64,000 nt of DNA from Oscheius dolichura. Its lineage: Eukaryota > Nematoda > Chromadorea > Rhabditida > Rhabditidae. Numbering within the stretch: position 1 is the first letter of the stretch; each line of letters starts with the position of its first letter. The stretch spans positions 7,626,001 to 7,690,000 of the forward strand of contig OW051493.1 of NCBI GenBank assembly GCA_932521035.1, given 5' to 3'. Of the stretch, positions 10,936 through 22,199 are shown in pieces. Under the pieces are notes generated by a model, which was given only the letters and a program-made list of their open reading frames with translations, ran no database searches and had not been told where the DNA came from. The position numbers and the translations under genes were made by a program.

Positions 10936-12330
10936 TTTCCCTCTAAAAAGTGAATAGTTTTCGAAAAGAAGTGAAAAAGACATCGGCCTTGAACAGAGAC
11001 CAACCCAGGAAGGAAAAGTGAACGGAAACTACGAGAAGAGCCCCATTCGAATGGGAAGAAGGTGGAGGAAGAGTAGGGAAATGTCTCCACGTGGTGACTA
11101 GGGTCACAATTTGCTATTGACAAGACTAGAGGAGAGAGGGGACACAAAACTCCGCCTTCCGTTGTTTGTGAACAAACCCGGAACATTTTCACGGCCGACC
11201 TTCAGTTTTAGATCGCCACTACGTAGCCCCGCTCCAACGGGATATTTTTGAGCCCTCAGATTTCTTTACTCGTAAAAGATTAGAGGAGGGCACATAGAAG
11301 GTGGAAACGGTCCATTACCGATTGAAAAATAGGCTAAACTTTGAATATTTTCTGAAATTTGACTCTCTGAATAACAGCAAAAATGCTAATAAAATAATAA
11401 AAGATCAAATTGTTTGTTCCGGCCTTTCGACCCGCGAGTAAACGTTGTTCCCCCTTTCCCCTTTTGTCGTTCTTCAGTTGCCCCTATTAAACGGAGAGCG
11501 CCACGTACTAGAGCCTGTTCCGAGCGTAATGTTTCTAGTTTGAACCAGCGACAAAAATTTCGCAAATGCCGGGTCCCCACGTTGTCCATTTGTAGACGTT
11601 AAAGGCAAAGGACACTCTTCCTGGCGGGGTGTTATGGTACCCATTAGAACTAACCAGCCATTATGACAACTGGGGCCGTCTTGTACTTTCCTCTAACCGA
11701 CTCTGCCGACAGTGTCTCGTTTACTTTTTGTAAAAAAGAACCCCGTGATCAGAATTCGAAGAATCGAGTTGCACTTATTGCAGTGCATTCAACAAAATTA
11801 ATGGCTCAAATGGTCTGGTTTACGGAAAACGTTCCATTCCACGAGGGTTTGAAAGCAGAAAGACACAAACAAAAATTCCTATCCAGCTGTTTGAGAGGTT
11901 CTCTCAACCCTCAACCTCTGATCTCCCCCTGATACATCACAGCTGCCTCCCCGACCTCTAGAGTTCATCACTCTTTTGTATAGGAAATGAGTCATTTCGG
12001 CGCAACACTTCCTCTAATTCGTGCTTTGATCGGAACAACTGGAAATATCCCGGCGACTTGAATTGCGACCTTTGGGAAAGGGACTGGCGTTTTCTCATAG
12101 ATGAACCAGGATTCTCTATTGAAAGTGAGATGTCCAAAATAGAGGGGCTTCGAGTAAAAACTGAAGGTCGGCTTAGAAAAGTTCCGGGGTTGTTTACAAA
12201 AAAACGGAAGGCGGGGCAAACATTTGTCGTACTCGTCTACTGCAGTTTTACATGGAAATTCTGTTATTTTTTACTGTCAATGGTCTTCTGTTTTACCCTT
12301 ATTTTGAGAATCTCCCTATAGAACGTTTTT

Positions 12331-12792
12331 AGGGACCAATTTTACGTGATAGTCTACAACGATGTTAGCGGTTATGACAATCATGCTTTCCACTATGTCG
12401 GCGATCAAACACTGCTTCGTTTTCGTCGTGGAATGTGCAATGTGGTTGTCTATGCTAGCCGGACGGCCCATAAGACCAGTCAACACGTCTATAACTATCT
12501 GAAGAACAGAGTGGAGGGTTTCAGAGGCATGGGAGCTTTTGGAGGATTGGGGTATGAGATCGACGGTGCTATACAGTGGAGGTTTAGACGCGACATGAAA
12601 GACTGCCCTAGAAGATTAATGGCAACGGCAAATGAAGACGGCGAGAAGTGCCGATTCGTTGGTCTGATCAGGAAACGCTATGATCCGGAGGTCCGTTCAA
12701 CTGGAAATTGGGAATGGGGGCCGGGCTGGTGGGTGAACACAACCCCCTCCCGCTATGATACGCCTGTAACCGTTATTGTCAGTTTGCCATGA
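12331..12792 (+). CDS. Unrecognised protein, last exon (FYVIVYND / WEWGPGWWV family)
   Basis: A 148-aa frame opens after a TTTTTAG acceptor at about 12331 and ends at TGA 12792. It contains FYVIVYNDVSGYDNHAF, RRGMCNVVVYASRTAHK, a GAFGGLGYEIDGAIQW block and GNWEWGPGWWVNT. No family is recognised. The start codon and 5' exons are not identified; the homologous minus copy has an upstream helical exon. Fragments of the same family occur at 10.35-10.9 kb (minus) and 14.59-14.71 kb (plus). Confidence 0.5.
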   Translation, partial: RDQFYVIVYNDVSGYDNHAFHYVGDQTLLRFRRGMCNVVVYASRTAHKTSQHVYNYLKNRVEGFRGMGAFGGLGYEIDGAIQWRFRRDMKDCPRRLMATANEDGEKCRFVGLIRKRYDPEVRSTGNWEWGPGWWVNTTPSRYDTPVTVIVSLP

Positions 12793-13126
12793 ACCCTCAT
12801 ATTATTTTACGTTTTCAATTGTTTGGTTTATCGTAACTGGATTCTTCTCCCTAAATGAACCAGTTTATTCTTATGTTTAAATTCATATCAAAAGTAGCCT
12901 TGGAGGAGATTTGTGTCGACTTGAGAACCTCCTTGACAACTTTAATTTGACCCGAGCTGGCTAGGGAAATACTACATCCTAAAGAATGAACTGTTTCTTA
13001 TAAGTAGGAATGTTCATTTCTACATATTTGCCACATTTCAAAGTTATAAGAGAGAGAAGTCGAATTCTGTGGGACTGATGTTAGCGTTCAGCTCAGTTGG
13101 TGAACCTAAAAAGTCTCTTTTATTCT

Positions 13127-13351
13127 TCATTTCTCCTTCAATAGCCATGCGGGAAAGGCTCCTCCGACATCTCTCCTTTTCCTGCCAATTGCTTTACCAA
13201 ACGCCTGCCCGAGAGGCTTTCCAACCGCCTTTGCGTATTGCCAGGCTGTTGGCCCTAAACAAAGTCTGGTCTAAAAGTTGGCGGGATCCTTACAGGCATC
13301 GATGGCCACGAGAAGGAAGACAGCAATGAAGACCAACGAGACGAGACGCAT
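13127..13351 (-). CDS. Prepropeptide of a cationic amphipathic peptide with amidation/cleavage site
   Basis: Not visible as one ORF. Two exons are split by a 39-nt GTAAGG...TTTAG intron and give 61 aa. Residues 1-19 form a signal peptide (MRLVSLVFIAVFLLVAIDA). A ~23-residue Lys/Ala/Gly-rich segment beginning WPTAWQYAK and ending FGKAI follows, then GRKRR: a Gly amide donor plus a polybasic furin-type site. A short acidic/neutral tail ends in LLKEK. This layout is that of secreted amidated peptides (antimicrobial or neuropeptide-like). A TATA box (CTATAAAAG on minus) lies near 13388 and AATAAA sits immediately after the stop (13118-13123). Function is inferred from layout only; no homologue is recalled. 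Confidence 0.62.
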
Positions 13352-14589
13352 CTTTGATAAGATCGGAACGTATCTTGGTCTTTTATAGTAGTCTGTACCA
13401 GGGGAGAAGATGTCGAAGTCTCATTTGACAACTGAAACCAGGTGGAACCCGTTTGACTTGTACTTCGTTCTGGTAATAAGGAAGTAACCATTCATCGTCA
13501 ACTTCTAATCGTTTCGGCATTTTGAAGCAACGATAAGAACAGCGAAAAGACAAAAAGCCCGACCTTCACTAATTGACCCTGGTCAAGATCAGGACCGCTT
13601 GCTCTACACTACATCGACGGCAGAACGAAAGAAGTCAGAAGCCTCATTGTCAGTATTGAATTCGAGGAATTACAGGACGTCGGGAAGATACATATTAGCC
13701 GCTCCTCTTCTCTACGGAGCTCTTCATGTTCCTCGTTCACAACTAGAGAGGTTAGAGGTCAATCTGACTTCTTCTCCATCCTCCCGAGTTCAATGATCTC
13801 TTGCCCGAGAAATGAGTCACCCTACTACTTCCGCGTGTTTTCTTCAAGAGCGTTGTTCTGGCCGCGACCTGTGGGAGCAAACTGAAAACGTGACATTTGA
13901 GCTGACAGCGGCATGCCTTTCACAAGGTATTTTTGAAGCAACATGGTGGTTTCAGTAAGAGCAAATGATACAACCTGGGGGAATCTTGTATTCGTGCACC
14001 TGTACCTCAATACATCGGGAGTAGTCCAGCTGCCTCCCTAGTCGTTACAAGGAGAAAAGAAAAAAACGAGAACATAGTCCGGCTGTCGCAATTTGGCCGT
14101 GATCAAGATCAGGACCGCGTGGTCAAGATCAGGACCGCGTGGTCGACTGCACCCGTTTCTTCAACCACTTCGTGATCGGGTAAAGGGGAAATGAATCATG
14201 CCCTCGGTTCGTTTTCGTCTTTTCTCATCGTTCCCAAAATGTCCTTAGAGGAGCAAAGAGTTCAACTCTCAGTTTAACAGGATGGAATAGCCATTCAATA
14301 AGCGCGGATTGGCAATACAAAACAAATGGCAGAAAGAGAGCTTGTCTTCTTCCACTAGGAGCCATGATTATCTACTTCAAACTGTGTTCTAATCCTTGTC
14401 TTCAATCTCGCTCTGGGTCCCCGATGTACCTGTGCCGAGATTTTGTCAATGACACTTCTTTTAACTATGAATATCTTACCCTAACTATAGGCTAATAGAG
14501 GTCTGTGTGTCTGTTTGTTGCATCCGGCCGTCAAATTAAAATCCTAGAAGAAGACAACTAGAATCTGTGAAAAGTACTTATGGCTCTCC

Positions 14590-14710
14590 CTCCTGGAATG
14601 TGCAATGCCATCATTTATGCCAGTTCAACTGCATACAACATCAACTCGAAAGATTATGACTGGTTGAAGAATAAAGTGGAGGGCATGAAAGGCATGTCTC
14701 TCGGGTGAGT
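14590..14710 (+). pseudogene. Fragment of the WEWGPGWWV-family gene
   Basis: GGAATGTGCAATGCC followed by a KDYDWLKNKVEGMKG-type reading matches the mid part of the 10.35 and 12.3 kb copies. It is absent from the other arm of inverted repeat 2. Confidence 0.45.
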
Positions 14711-14754
14711 GCAGCATATTTTTTGTTTAGAAAGAGCTTTATTCCAGGCGGCTC

Positions 14755-14905
14755 CCCTCATCGAATTTTTAGCAATTTCGATACGAAACGATATGATACG
14801 ACATGTATCAGGTTTGGCCTGTATCGGTTTCGATACGATTGATCGTATCGTATCGAATTTTCGATATGTATCGTCATATCGTGAAACACTGCTGCTGACA
14901 CTGGA
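14755..14905. repeat. CGATAC-rich MITE-like repeat
   Basis: Dense alternation of CGATAC and GTATCG, bounded by TTTCACGATATG-type sequence near the outer end. The copy at about 28215-28350 in the other arm is equivalent. Confidence 0.5.
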
Positions 14906-14965
14906 GTAAGCCAATGTTCGGTACTTGAAGATTTCCAGGCAACAAAAATAAATTCGTTGCAATTT

Positions 14966-15305
14966 TTATCCCACTAGTACACCCGGAGCTTTACACACAG
15001 ATGAGTAGGTAGTGGTGCAACTGAAATCGTCCCAGGCCCCTTCTTGTTGTTGTAGAATCCACATCTGAAAATGATATCAAATTATTTAGTAAATAAAACC
15101 ATTTCTTACTCCAACGCATCGGTCGCCGGCCTGTGACGGTGGATCACGGAAATTCTCATATCCGAACTGAATAGATATATAATATATGGGTAAAATTCAA
15201 AAATTACCGCAGTTCCATCAATCCAGGAATAGTCGGCATCGCCCGTGGACCTCATGTAACCAATCCAAGGAAAGCGCGGTGATGCTGAGACAGCCAATAC
15301 CAGAT
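14966..15305 (-). pseudogene. C-type lectin 3' exons, truncated copy
   Basis: The last three exons of the 27.4-28.1 kb lectin are present in inverted orientation (reading PRFPWIGYMRSTGDADYSW ... CKAPGVLVG). Beyond the next upstream intron remnant the sequence jumps straight into knottin 3' flank, so the first half of the lectin is missing. Confidence 0.75.
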
Positions 15306-15643
15306 CTAAATTTGCATATTTTATGTTAAAAAAAATCAGTCGTTATATCCAACATTTTTATCCCTGAGTAAGGCCTCCTGTCCTCCTCGAGAGATGTTTT
15401 CAAAGAGACCTACTGTAGATAAAGGAGATTCGCCATACTAGTGTGTCTCATTTTGTCACATCATTTCCCGAGAAGCGCTCACTAATCATGCTACGTAGTC
15501 ATCATATCCATGTTCGCAGAAGTTTATTGACAATTTACAAAGGTAGATAGAAGACGACCAAGTAGTCGAGGACCCATTCTTCCCGACGATCGCAGAAGCA
15601 AGCTGTTTAGAAAGCGGGATCTGGTGGAGAGGTGACTGTTGTT

Positions 15644-15857
15644 TACTCATCACGACAGTATCCCTTGTCCCACTCTTGTTCACGATAGCAGAATTTGCTC
15701 TGGAATTGGATGGTAGAAGGAAGACAACAAGGAAACTCACGCAACACCAGCCGGTGCTTCCGTTTTCATGGCAGGGGCCGCCGTTCCGAATGCAGGCCGA
15801 GGCCTGGGAGGCGAGAAGAGCCAGAGCGAAGAGAGCCAGGAGGAGGTACTTGAACAT
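15644..15857 (-). CDS. Secreted six-cysteine knottin-type peptide
   Basis: Two exons. The first, from ATG 15857, encodes a signal peptide (MFKYLLLALFALALLASQASA) and the first four cysteines (C-x6-C-x8-CC). A ~41-nt GTGAGT...TTCCAG intron follows, then a short exon with the last two (C-x9-C), ending at TAA. The C...C...CC...C...C framework is that of inhibitor-cystine-knot peptides; roles in this class range from channel modulation to defence, so no function is assigned. A TATA box (TATAAATA on minus) lies at about 15893. An exon-2-only copy is at 26.24 kb. Confidence 0.62.
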
Positions 15858-15959
15858 GGTTAGCCGGTGGGGGAAGGGCGGCAGGGAGCGGTATTTATAG
15901 GGAATGGGGGAGAAGAGCAGGGGGCAACTGTCCTCAGACACAGCTGACTATTCTTGGGG

Positions 15960-16615
15960 AAAAAAACAGATTCCGACCAAGGATGTGAGTCACAGGTGCA
16001 GCCAGTTGCTAAGGTTTGACTCCTGGGAGATCACAGCTGCCTCTTGTTTCTAGCTTGGACAGAGTCGAGGATGAACGGGACGCCTGTTCTGGCCAAAGAG
16101 AACAACGCATGGCTTGTGAGTCATCTGGTAAAATGCATTTCTTGACTAGGAAAAACAGATTTGTCCCGAGCTTTTCCCAATCTCGAAGATATATTCTTCC
16201 CATAATAAGAGTCATGTCCGGTATGCTACCTGCTCTTGTGATTCCCGCCGTCGTGAGCACGCCGACTGCTTCAATTGGGCCCCTGTGGAAAGAAATGCCC
16301 CCCTATCGGGTATGGCGGATCGTGAAATCGAATCCCGAAAATCTCATTCCGGCTCTTTGTCTTTCCCTTAGGAAACTAGATCGGGTGCAAGTCGAAGATG
16401 GGTCTTAATTTTTTAATTTCTATTTCTCTTTTTTTCGTCGGTCGCCCTGTTTGCGTTGAAAATGAGAACGAGAGAGAGAGAGAGAGAGACGATGTGTGCG
16501 TCTGCCGGAGAGTGTACGAGACACGCAAAAAGGATGCCACTACGACTGTTTCAGAAAGAATAAAAAATAATTTATAGTGGCATATATTTACAGACGAAAT
16601 TATTCTTTTAGGAGA
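15960..16615. other. Intergenic with (GA)n microsatellite
   Basis: A (GA)n run of about nine units is at 16470-16488. No protein-like frame is supported. Confidence 0.45.
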
Positions 16616-16628
16616 AAATCCGCGGGAA

Positions 16629-18547
16629 TTACAAGCTCATTCCTTCGGGCAGGGCCAGCCTCGTCATTTCTAACATCAAACTGATTCCCACTTCTTTCAA
16701 GTTGCACTGCAACGAATCCAGGCCCTCGGCCGAGTCGCAATTGACCAATTTCTCGCGAACCGACTGAACTAGCACGTCATTTTTGATGTCAGAAAAGCAG
16801 GAAGCCAATAGTCCGTTGACAATGATCTAAAGTTTACGATTATGGCAGATATTTTGGGGGAAAACTAGCCTTCCCCCCGTCGGTAAGAGGTGCATAGATG
16901 CCCTTTTCCACGGTGGTCGTGATTTCCGCGACTTTAGTTGGGAGTAAAGTGTTCGTTTGGAGCATGGCTTCTAGTAGACAATCCCCGACATGGACATCCG
17001 CCGCTCGGACCATTTCTCTCTGAAATGGGTCGTGGAAATATTGCGTCTCAAATATATAGAAGCTACTTACACTCTGATCTCCGGTTGCGTTGCACTGTGC
17101 CCGGTACAGATAGTGATCCTCGGTCAACTTGATCTCCTTTCCGTTGACTGTTTTCAGTCTAAAAAACACCACCTTTCCGTTGAACAATGCAGGGCCTACA
17201 CAATAAATTCAGTTTCCTTTTCCGGTAGTAGATGAAGCCAGCTAACCACGGGCATATTCACGACGTCGACGAGAGTAGAAGCGGGAGCTTTGATCCATTC
17301 CCCAATTGAAAGTTCGTCCATCCTTTTAGCAGAGCCATCAGAAAGAGTGACCTAAATACAAACATTTTCAATCGACTTCATTCCAAATTCTTTTTTTTTG
17401 ATAGATTCCTTTGACTCACCAGAGAATCTCCGGAAAAGCATCGGAAATCTTGGACTCCGCCTCCCCAATAATTGTATGGCTGCTGGTAATATCCCTGAGG
17501 AGCAACTTGTTGCTGGACCGCGGGTGCGGCTGCTTCCACGACTGCTTGGATTGGGGTCGGCTCCACACACGGCATACGCCCCATATCGACAGAATATCCC
17601 TCAACTGCACCACTAGCAGAGCGGAAGACTTGAATATTGCGGATGTAGTCGAAGGTGCCTGGATTCTCTCCGCCGACGGCTATCTGTCCCGAGCGGACAG
17701 TCGCAGTACCGAGATCTTGAGAGTTTGGCAGCAGCGGGTAGGCACAACAGATCAGAGGAGACCTGAACATTTTAATGGATTTTTGAAAGAAATTCTGAAC
17801 TCACCCCGGTGAATTAGGATCATATCCTGCTGCCCATTGGTCGCGCAGGCAGCTGGCACTGTTGAAACATGTCTAGAAAGAGAACACTTCTTTACAGTTC
17901 GGTAACTGGTAGATTATTAATCTTTGGCTGGTTTTGATTAAGTTTTAGGTAATTAGTTCAACTGGAATCGGCAAAAATAACTGACAGATGTTTGTGGATT
18001 CTGGGAAAAGAATGGTGGCCGTTGCAGCGAGTCTGTAGCCCTCAAATAACCGTCTGGACGTCCTCCAACTCTTAAATGAATTTCATTTAAGTCGAGAAGA
18101 TTTCACCGTACTGATTGAAGATAGAATCCTGAGTAGCCCAATTGCCGGAATTTGGTTCGTAGCCGAAACAGGCGGGCCGGGCACAGCCGAGGACGAAGGT
18201 CCCGTCGGGAAGGGCCTGAAACAGGACAAGTTGTTTCGAGGCAACACGTCGGCAGGCACGCTACCGTAACCGGCGTTCCTTTTTTTGATCCCCCAAGATT
18301 TTTCTGAGGAATACGGTAAGCTAGAGGTTACTTATTCTGTTATCTTATCATACTACTAACTATTTTTTGGCTTTTTCTGTTTTAACTCCCTCTTCTGTTT
18401 CTTACTTGCTAACAACTGTAAGATAAAATGATCAAAGCAGAATCTTACTTCGAAACTGTAGGGGATGGCGGACGATCCACAGTAGGCAGCTTCAAGAGAA
18501 GGCAACAGACTCAGGGAAACAATGAACAGCGTCAGCCCAGCCTCCAT
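16629..18547 (-). CDS. wrt: Warthog-type hedgehog-related protein with Hint module
   Basis: About eight exons. Signal peptide (MEAGLTLFIVSLSLLPSLEA), then a Wart-type N-domain: YCGSSAIPYSFE, FVLGCARPACFGY, CLRDQWAAGYDPNS, LICCAYPLL, GQIAVGGENPGTFDYI and RMPC. A Gln/Tyr-rich linker leads to the Hint domain beginning CFSGDS (catalytic Cys), with TEDHYLYRAQC (the T-x-x-H motif) and KGIYAPLT and LLASCFSDI blocks. Catalytic residues look intact, so self-cleavage of the N-domain is expected. The family is nematode-specific and linked to cuticle and moulting. It lies divergent to the groundhog gene ~4.2 kb away, and both sit inside inverted repeat 2. Confidence 0.85.
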
Positions 18548-18909
18548 ATTGCTGGAAAAAGCAATGAAAAAAGCAAAAAAAAATTAAGAAGATGAGACGG
18601 TGACTTTGCCTGATCCAAAATCAGATAAAACTGGAAGAGGCTCTATTTATGGCCAGTTTATGGAAAAAAAGGCGTGGCGACGGCGGAGTGCAGCTTATTC
18701 CCCTTGGGAGTTGAACAAAGGGGAGGCGGCAAGAAGACAAGAATCACGAAATTAGAGATGGAGACAAAAGACGGAGTTCCATATATCCTTCAAGCGAACA
18801 CCGCCTTTCAGAAACATTGTCCCCTATATTGAACTCAATTAATTGAAACGTGTAGCTGCTTTCGAATAGATTCTATTCGTTACTGTTTCAACAGACAAAA
18901 CAAAAAACG

Positions 18910-19202
18910 GAGGCATTCAATTGTAACCAAACTGGAAAAATTTGCCGGAAAACCCCTAACTTTGGGCCAGAAGGAACAACCGAAGTTCAAGTCAGACTCT
19001 TGCTTTTTGAAACCTGTGACACAGAAAATCATGTCGCAGTGAGAATTTAGTCTCTAGGTAGGATCCGGCTTGGAACAACCTTGAAAGCTGTCTGTTCCTT
19101 TCTATCGACACACCAGGAAGAATATTTCCGGGAGTCGCAAAGGTCTGTTGCGAATGCAAACGACTTCCGCTTCCACGCATTTAGATTGGACTTATCCTGA
19201 AA
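18910..19202. repeat. Foldback element, left arm
   Basis: Reverse complement of 19343-19635 (coordinate sum 38545) with few mismatches. It gives a ~293 bp stem around a 140-nt loop. Direct repeats of TTTTTCTAAAGACTTTTGAC occur at about 19213 and 19902. Confidence 0.85.
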
Positions 19203-19342
19203 TAGTTATGGCGTTTTTCTAAAGACTTTTGACGCCCCCTAATAAAAGAGGAAGTGAATGTTTCTTTTGAATTCAAAGAGGTGTACTCTGAGCTAGCCGA
19301 TTGGAATTTTAGCGCACCACGCAGCAGGTTTTTTCAGGATAA

Positions 19343-19635
19343 GTCCAATCTAAATGTGTGGAAGCGGAAGTCGTTTGCATTCGCGCGAAACCGCCAACAG
19401 ACCTTTGCGACTCCCAGAAATATTCTTCCTGGTGTGTCGATAGAAAGGAACAGACAGCTTTCAAGGTTGTTCCAAGCCGGATCCTACCTGGAGACTAAAT
19501 TCTCACCGCGACATGATTTTCTGTGTCACAGGTTTCAAAAAGCAAGAGTCTGACTTGAACTTCGGTTGTTCCTTCTGGCCCAAAGTTAGGGGTTTTCCGG
19601 CAAATTTTTCCAGTTTGGTTACAATTGAATGCCTC
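19343..19635. repeat. Foldback element, right arm
   Basis: Partner of 18910-19202. Both arms read through long ORFs, which I take as shadows of the repeat. Confidence 0.85.
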
Positions 19636-20146
19636 GGTCGAAAGCACTTTTTTCAAATTTTAGGGGAGGAAAATGACAGTCTCGGAGCGGAGAATTTTTC
19701 CTTGTATTTCGTTTCTCTGGAGTCCTCAAACCTCAAGCGCTATGACGAAAAAGGTGTTTTTGGGCAAACTTTGGCGGAGGACTGTAGCCGGAGGTGAGCT
19801 CCTCCGGACTTGGGCTCTGCACCATATTTTTTTTCAGGCCTAGGGCTACATTTTGCCATATGACACTCCCAGAAAGCGTGGAAAATAAAAAAGTTATGGT
19901 GTTTTTCTAAAGACTTTTGACGCCCCCTAATATAAGAAATGGTCAGATTTTTATTGAATGGTCACAGTTTGGTGACACATCTCCCTTCTAGTTCCTCGAA
20001 ATTGTAGGGTCTGGTTTTCAGATTTCAGAGGACAGTTGCCTTTGCTTCAAACGCGCCATTTGCTTGGAGGGGCGAAGAAGAGATTCCCCACTCTTACAGT
20101 AAAACTAAACGACGATGTAAAAACATATACAAAAAAATGCTCTTAT

Positions 20147-20913
20147 TTATTCTTGGCAAAAGATTCTAGAGACAACAAATGTATTGGCAAAACGGAGTTC
20201 CATCGATGCTTCGTCGCAGCTGAGCGGGCCGGAGTCGGGAATAGCAAAGCAAGTGTTTCCAGCTTGCAGTCCATAACGGTCGGCACAGCCAGATAATGTG
20301 ATTTCACAGTCGCTGGAGTAGGTCAGCGTCGCAGTCAGTGGATTGGCTGCATCGGACATACACGTCATACCTACTTCTACAGGTGGAACAGCGCAGGGGC
20401 AGGCTTCTATAAATGTTTGTAATTATTCTCGAAAGAATATTGTCAAATAGATTTTATTTTTTATTGCCCATCGAATAGTGTCTGCCAGTTCTAAAGAAAA
20501 GTGAAATCCGTTCATATTCATGCGTGAAAGTCCCACCCGATGTCTCATTCACTCAAGTTCAAAACAGATGCAGATTTTCTGCTTTTCTCCCCCTTATTCG
20601 TCTCTTTTGAGTCCGACATGAGCTGGCCAGGTTTGGTGGCGGAAAAGCGCAACGCTCTGACTATGAGACTAGTAACACATAAACTTACTTGTAGTAGTGG
20701 TGGTGGTCGTCGTCGTGGTAGTAGTTGTTGTTGGTTGAACTTCCGCCGTAGTTGTCACGCTTTGTGTCGCGGGGGTTGTAGTAATAAGGGCCTCATCTAA
20801 ACGCGGAAATTAAAAGGTTTCAGTCAAATTTAACCTGGAAAGTCCGGATTGTAGGTGGGGATGCAGCCGTTGGCCACGCAGAAAACGGCTAGGAGGAGCG
20901 AGAGCGCTTGCAT
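20147..20913 (-). CDS. Secreted Thr-stalk protein with C6-type cysteine domain
   Basis: Exon 1 from ATG 20913 encodes the signal peptide MQALSLLLAVFCVANGC. A second exon encodes ITTTPATQSVTTT followed by a poly-Thr tract. After a ~290-nt intron the last exon carries EACPCAVPPVEVGMTC ... CEITLSGC ... LSCDEASMELRF ... C and stops at 20147. The cysteine spacing resembles the nematode C6 domain (Pfam C6), found in secreted or surface proteins; this assignment is by eye. Confidence 0.6.
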
Positions 20914-21189
20914 AGCGCCTATGTCAGCCTGTCCTTTTGAGAGAATGATCAGAAACTTGAAGATTGAATACGCTCCATGTAAACTGGAACCTTATCCCGC
21001 CTCCTCCGTTAATATTCTTTATTTAAATTGGGAATTCCCTTTGCTGCCCTACGGGGTGGGATTCGCCCCCTGGAAGAGGCTACCAGTTATTCTATAGTTA
21101 GCCTAGGCAAAAGTCAAAAACAGAAGTCTAATGAAGGCGGCTGATGTAGACAGCATTTCCAATGTTTTCCGGCTAGTTTCTCATACTGT

Positions 21190-21720
21190 AATCATATATT
21201 TTGGCAAATGTTGCACTATAACTTGGTCAGGACGAAAGGGAGATTGTGTTATTTCGTAGAGACAGTAGATGGAAATTACGAGACAATGGCGCCCATGATT
21301 GTGCATTTTCGCCTTTTTGTTATTTTGTTTTTTTAAGCACATTTTGTGGACAGTAAGAAATTGAGAAAACAAGCCGTGAACATGACTCATTTTTCCTGCA
21401 GTTTGCAGAGGAATTTTTTCGGCAGCGATGAGAAAAAAAACGAGAATAAAGTCCGACCTTCGCAATTTTGCCGTGGTCAAGATCAGGACCGCGTGGTCGA
21501 CTGCATCCGTTTCTTCAACCACTTCGTGATCGGGTAAAGGGGAAATGAATCATGTCCTCGGTTCGGTTCTTCTTTTCTCATCGTCCGGGTACAAGTGACA
21601 AACGCAGTGGCCTGTTTCGTTCCGCATGAGTGATGATCCTGATTCTTTGAGAACTTTTTAGAACATCTCAGAGCAATCACAAAATGATTTGTCTCGTGTC
21701 TCGTCCTTTCCATCTACTGT
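21190..21720. repeat. Dispersed repeat with GGTCAAGATCAGGACCGCGT motif
   Basis: 21440-21590 matches 14050-14225 and, inverted, 28760-28925. The 14.1 kb copy has the 20-bp GGTCAAGATCAGGACCGCGT unit in tandem, and 13.58 kb has a single related unit. No coding function is supported. Confidence 0.6.
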
Positions 21721-21840
21721 CTCTACGAACTGACACGATCTCACTCTCGTTCTGAACAAGTTAGAGTGCAACATTTGCCATAAAATAGAGTCATTCACTA
21801 TGGGGAACCAACCATAAAACATCGGGAATGATGTCTACAT

Positions 21841-22185
21841 CTGGGTTGTGCGAGTCTCGAGTTCGTCTCGTCTCGAGGTGAAATTTCGAGACGAAGGTGA
21901 CCAAAATTAGAGCGAGACGACTGCCGTTTCGGAAGGCCAATTTTGTATTTTTGAAGTAAATTTGTATTGTAGAAGTGCTTTGATTAGCATTTTTTCGTTG
22001 TAAGTGTATTCCCCCCTGCCTAGGAAACCCTCAAAAGTCATGAAGACAATGTATAAAAAAAGCAAAAAAATTTTGACCGCCCTGTATTGATACTTTCGTC
22101 TCGAGCTCGTCTCGAAAAATTTTGAGCAACCCCTGTCTCGTCTCGTCTCGTCTCGAGTCTGAAAACCCCGTCTCGCACAACCCTG
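21841..22185. mobile_element. hAT-type MITE with GTCTC-rich ends
   Basis: The 345-bp element is flanked by a perfect 8-bp target duplication GTCTACAT (21833-21840 and 22186-22193). Termini CTGGGTTGTGCGAG and CTCGCACAACCCTG are inverted, and subterminal CGTCTCGTCTCG arrays are present. An 8-bp duplication and CAGGGTTGTGC-type ends fit the hAT superfamily. It has no coding capacity. Confidence 0.85.
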
Positions 22186-22199
22186 GTCTACATCAATGG

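Larger units (their letters stand above)
13520..15700. repeat. Inverted repeat 2, left arm
   Basis: Near-identical reverse complement of 26236-29459. Coordinate sums are 42979 in the outer part, 43104 in the middle and 41936 in the inner part. The left arm therefore lacks ~1.17 kb present on the right (26511-27680, the 5' lectin exons) and has a ~125-nt excess near 14.6-14.75 kb. Confidence 0.9.

Noticed and set aside
15644-15857. Calling the knottin-type peptide a toxin
   Set aside because: Only the cysteine framework is visible. The fold is shared by inhibitors, defence and signalling peptides, so no activity is claimed.
18992-19553. Two similar ORFs (QTFATPxNILPGVSIERNRQ) as a gene pair
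   Set aside because: They are the two strands of one foldback arm and lack splice or domain support.
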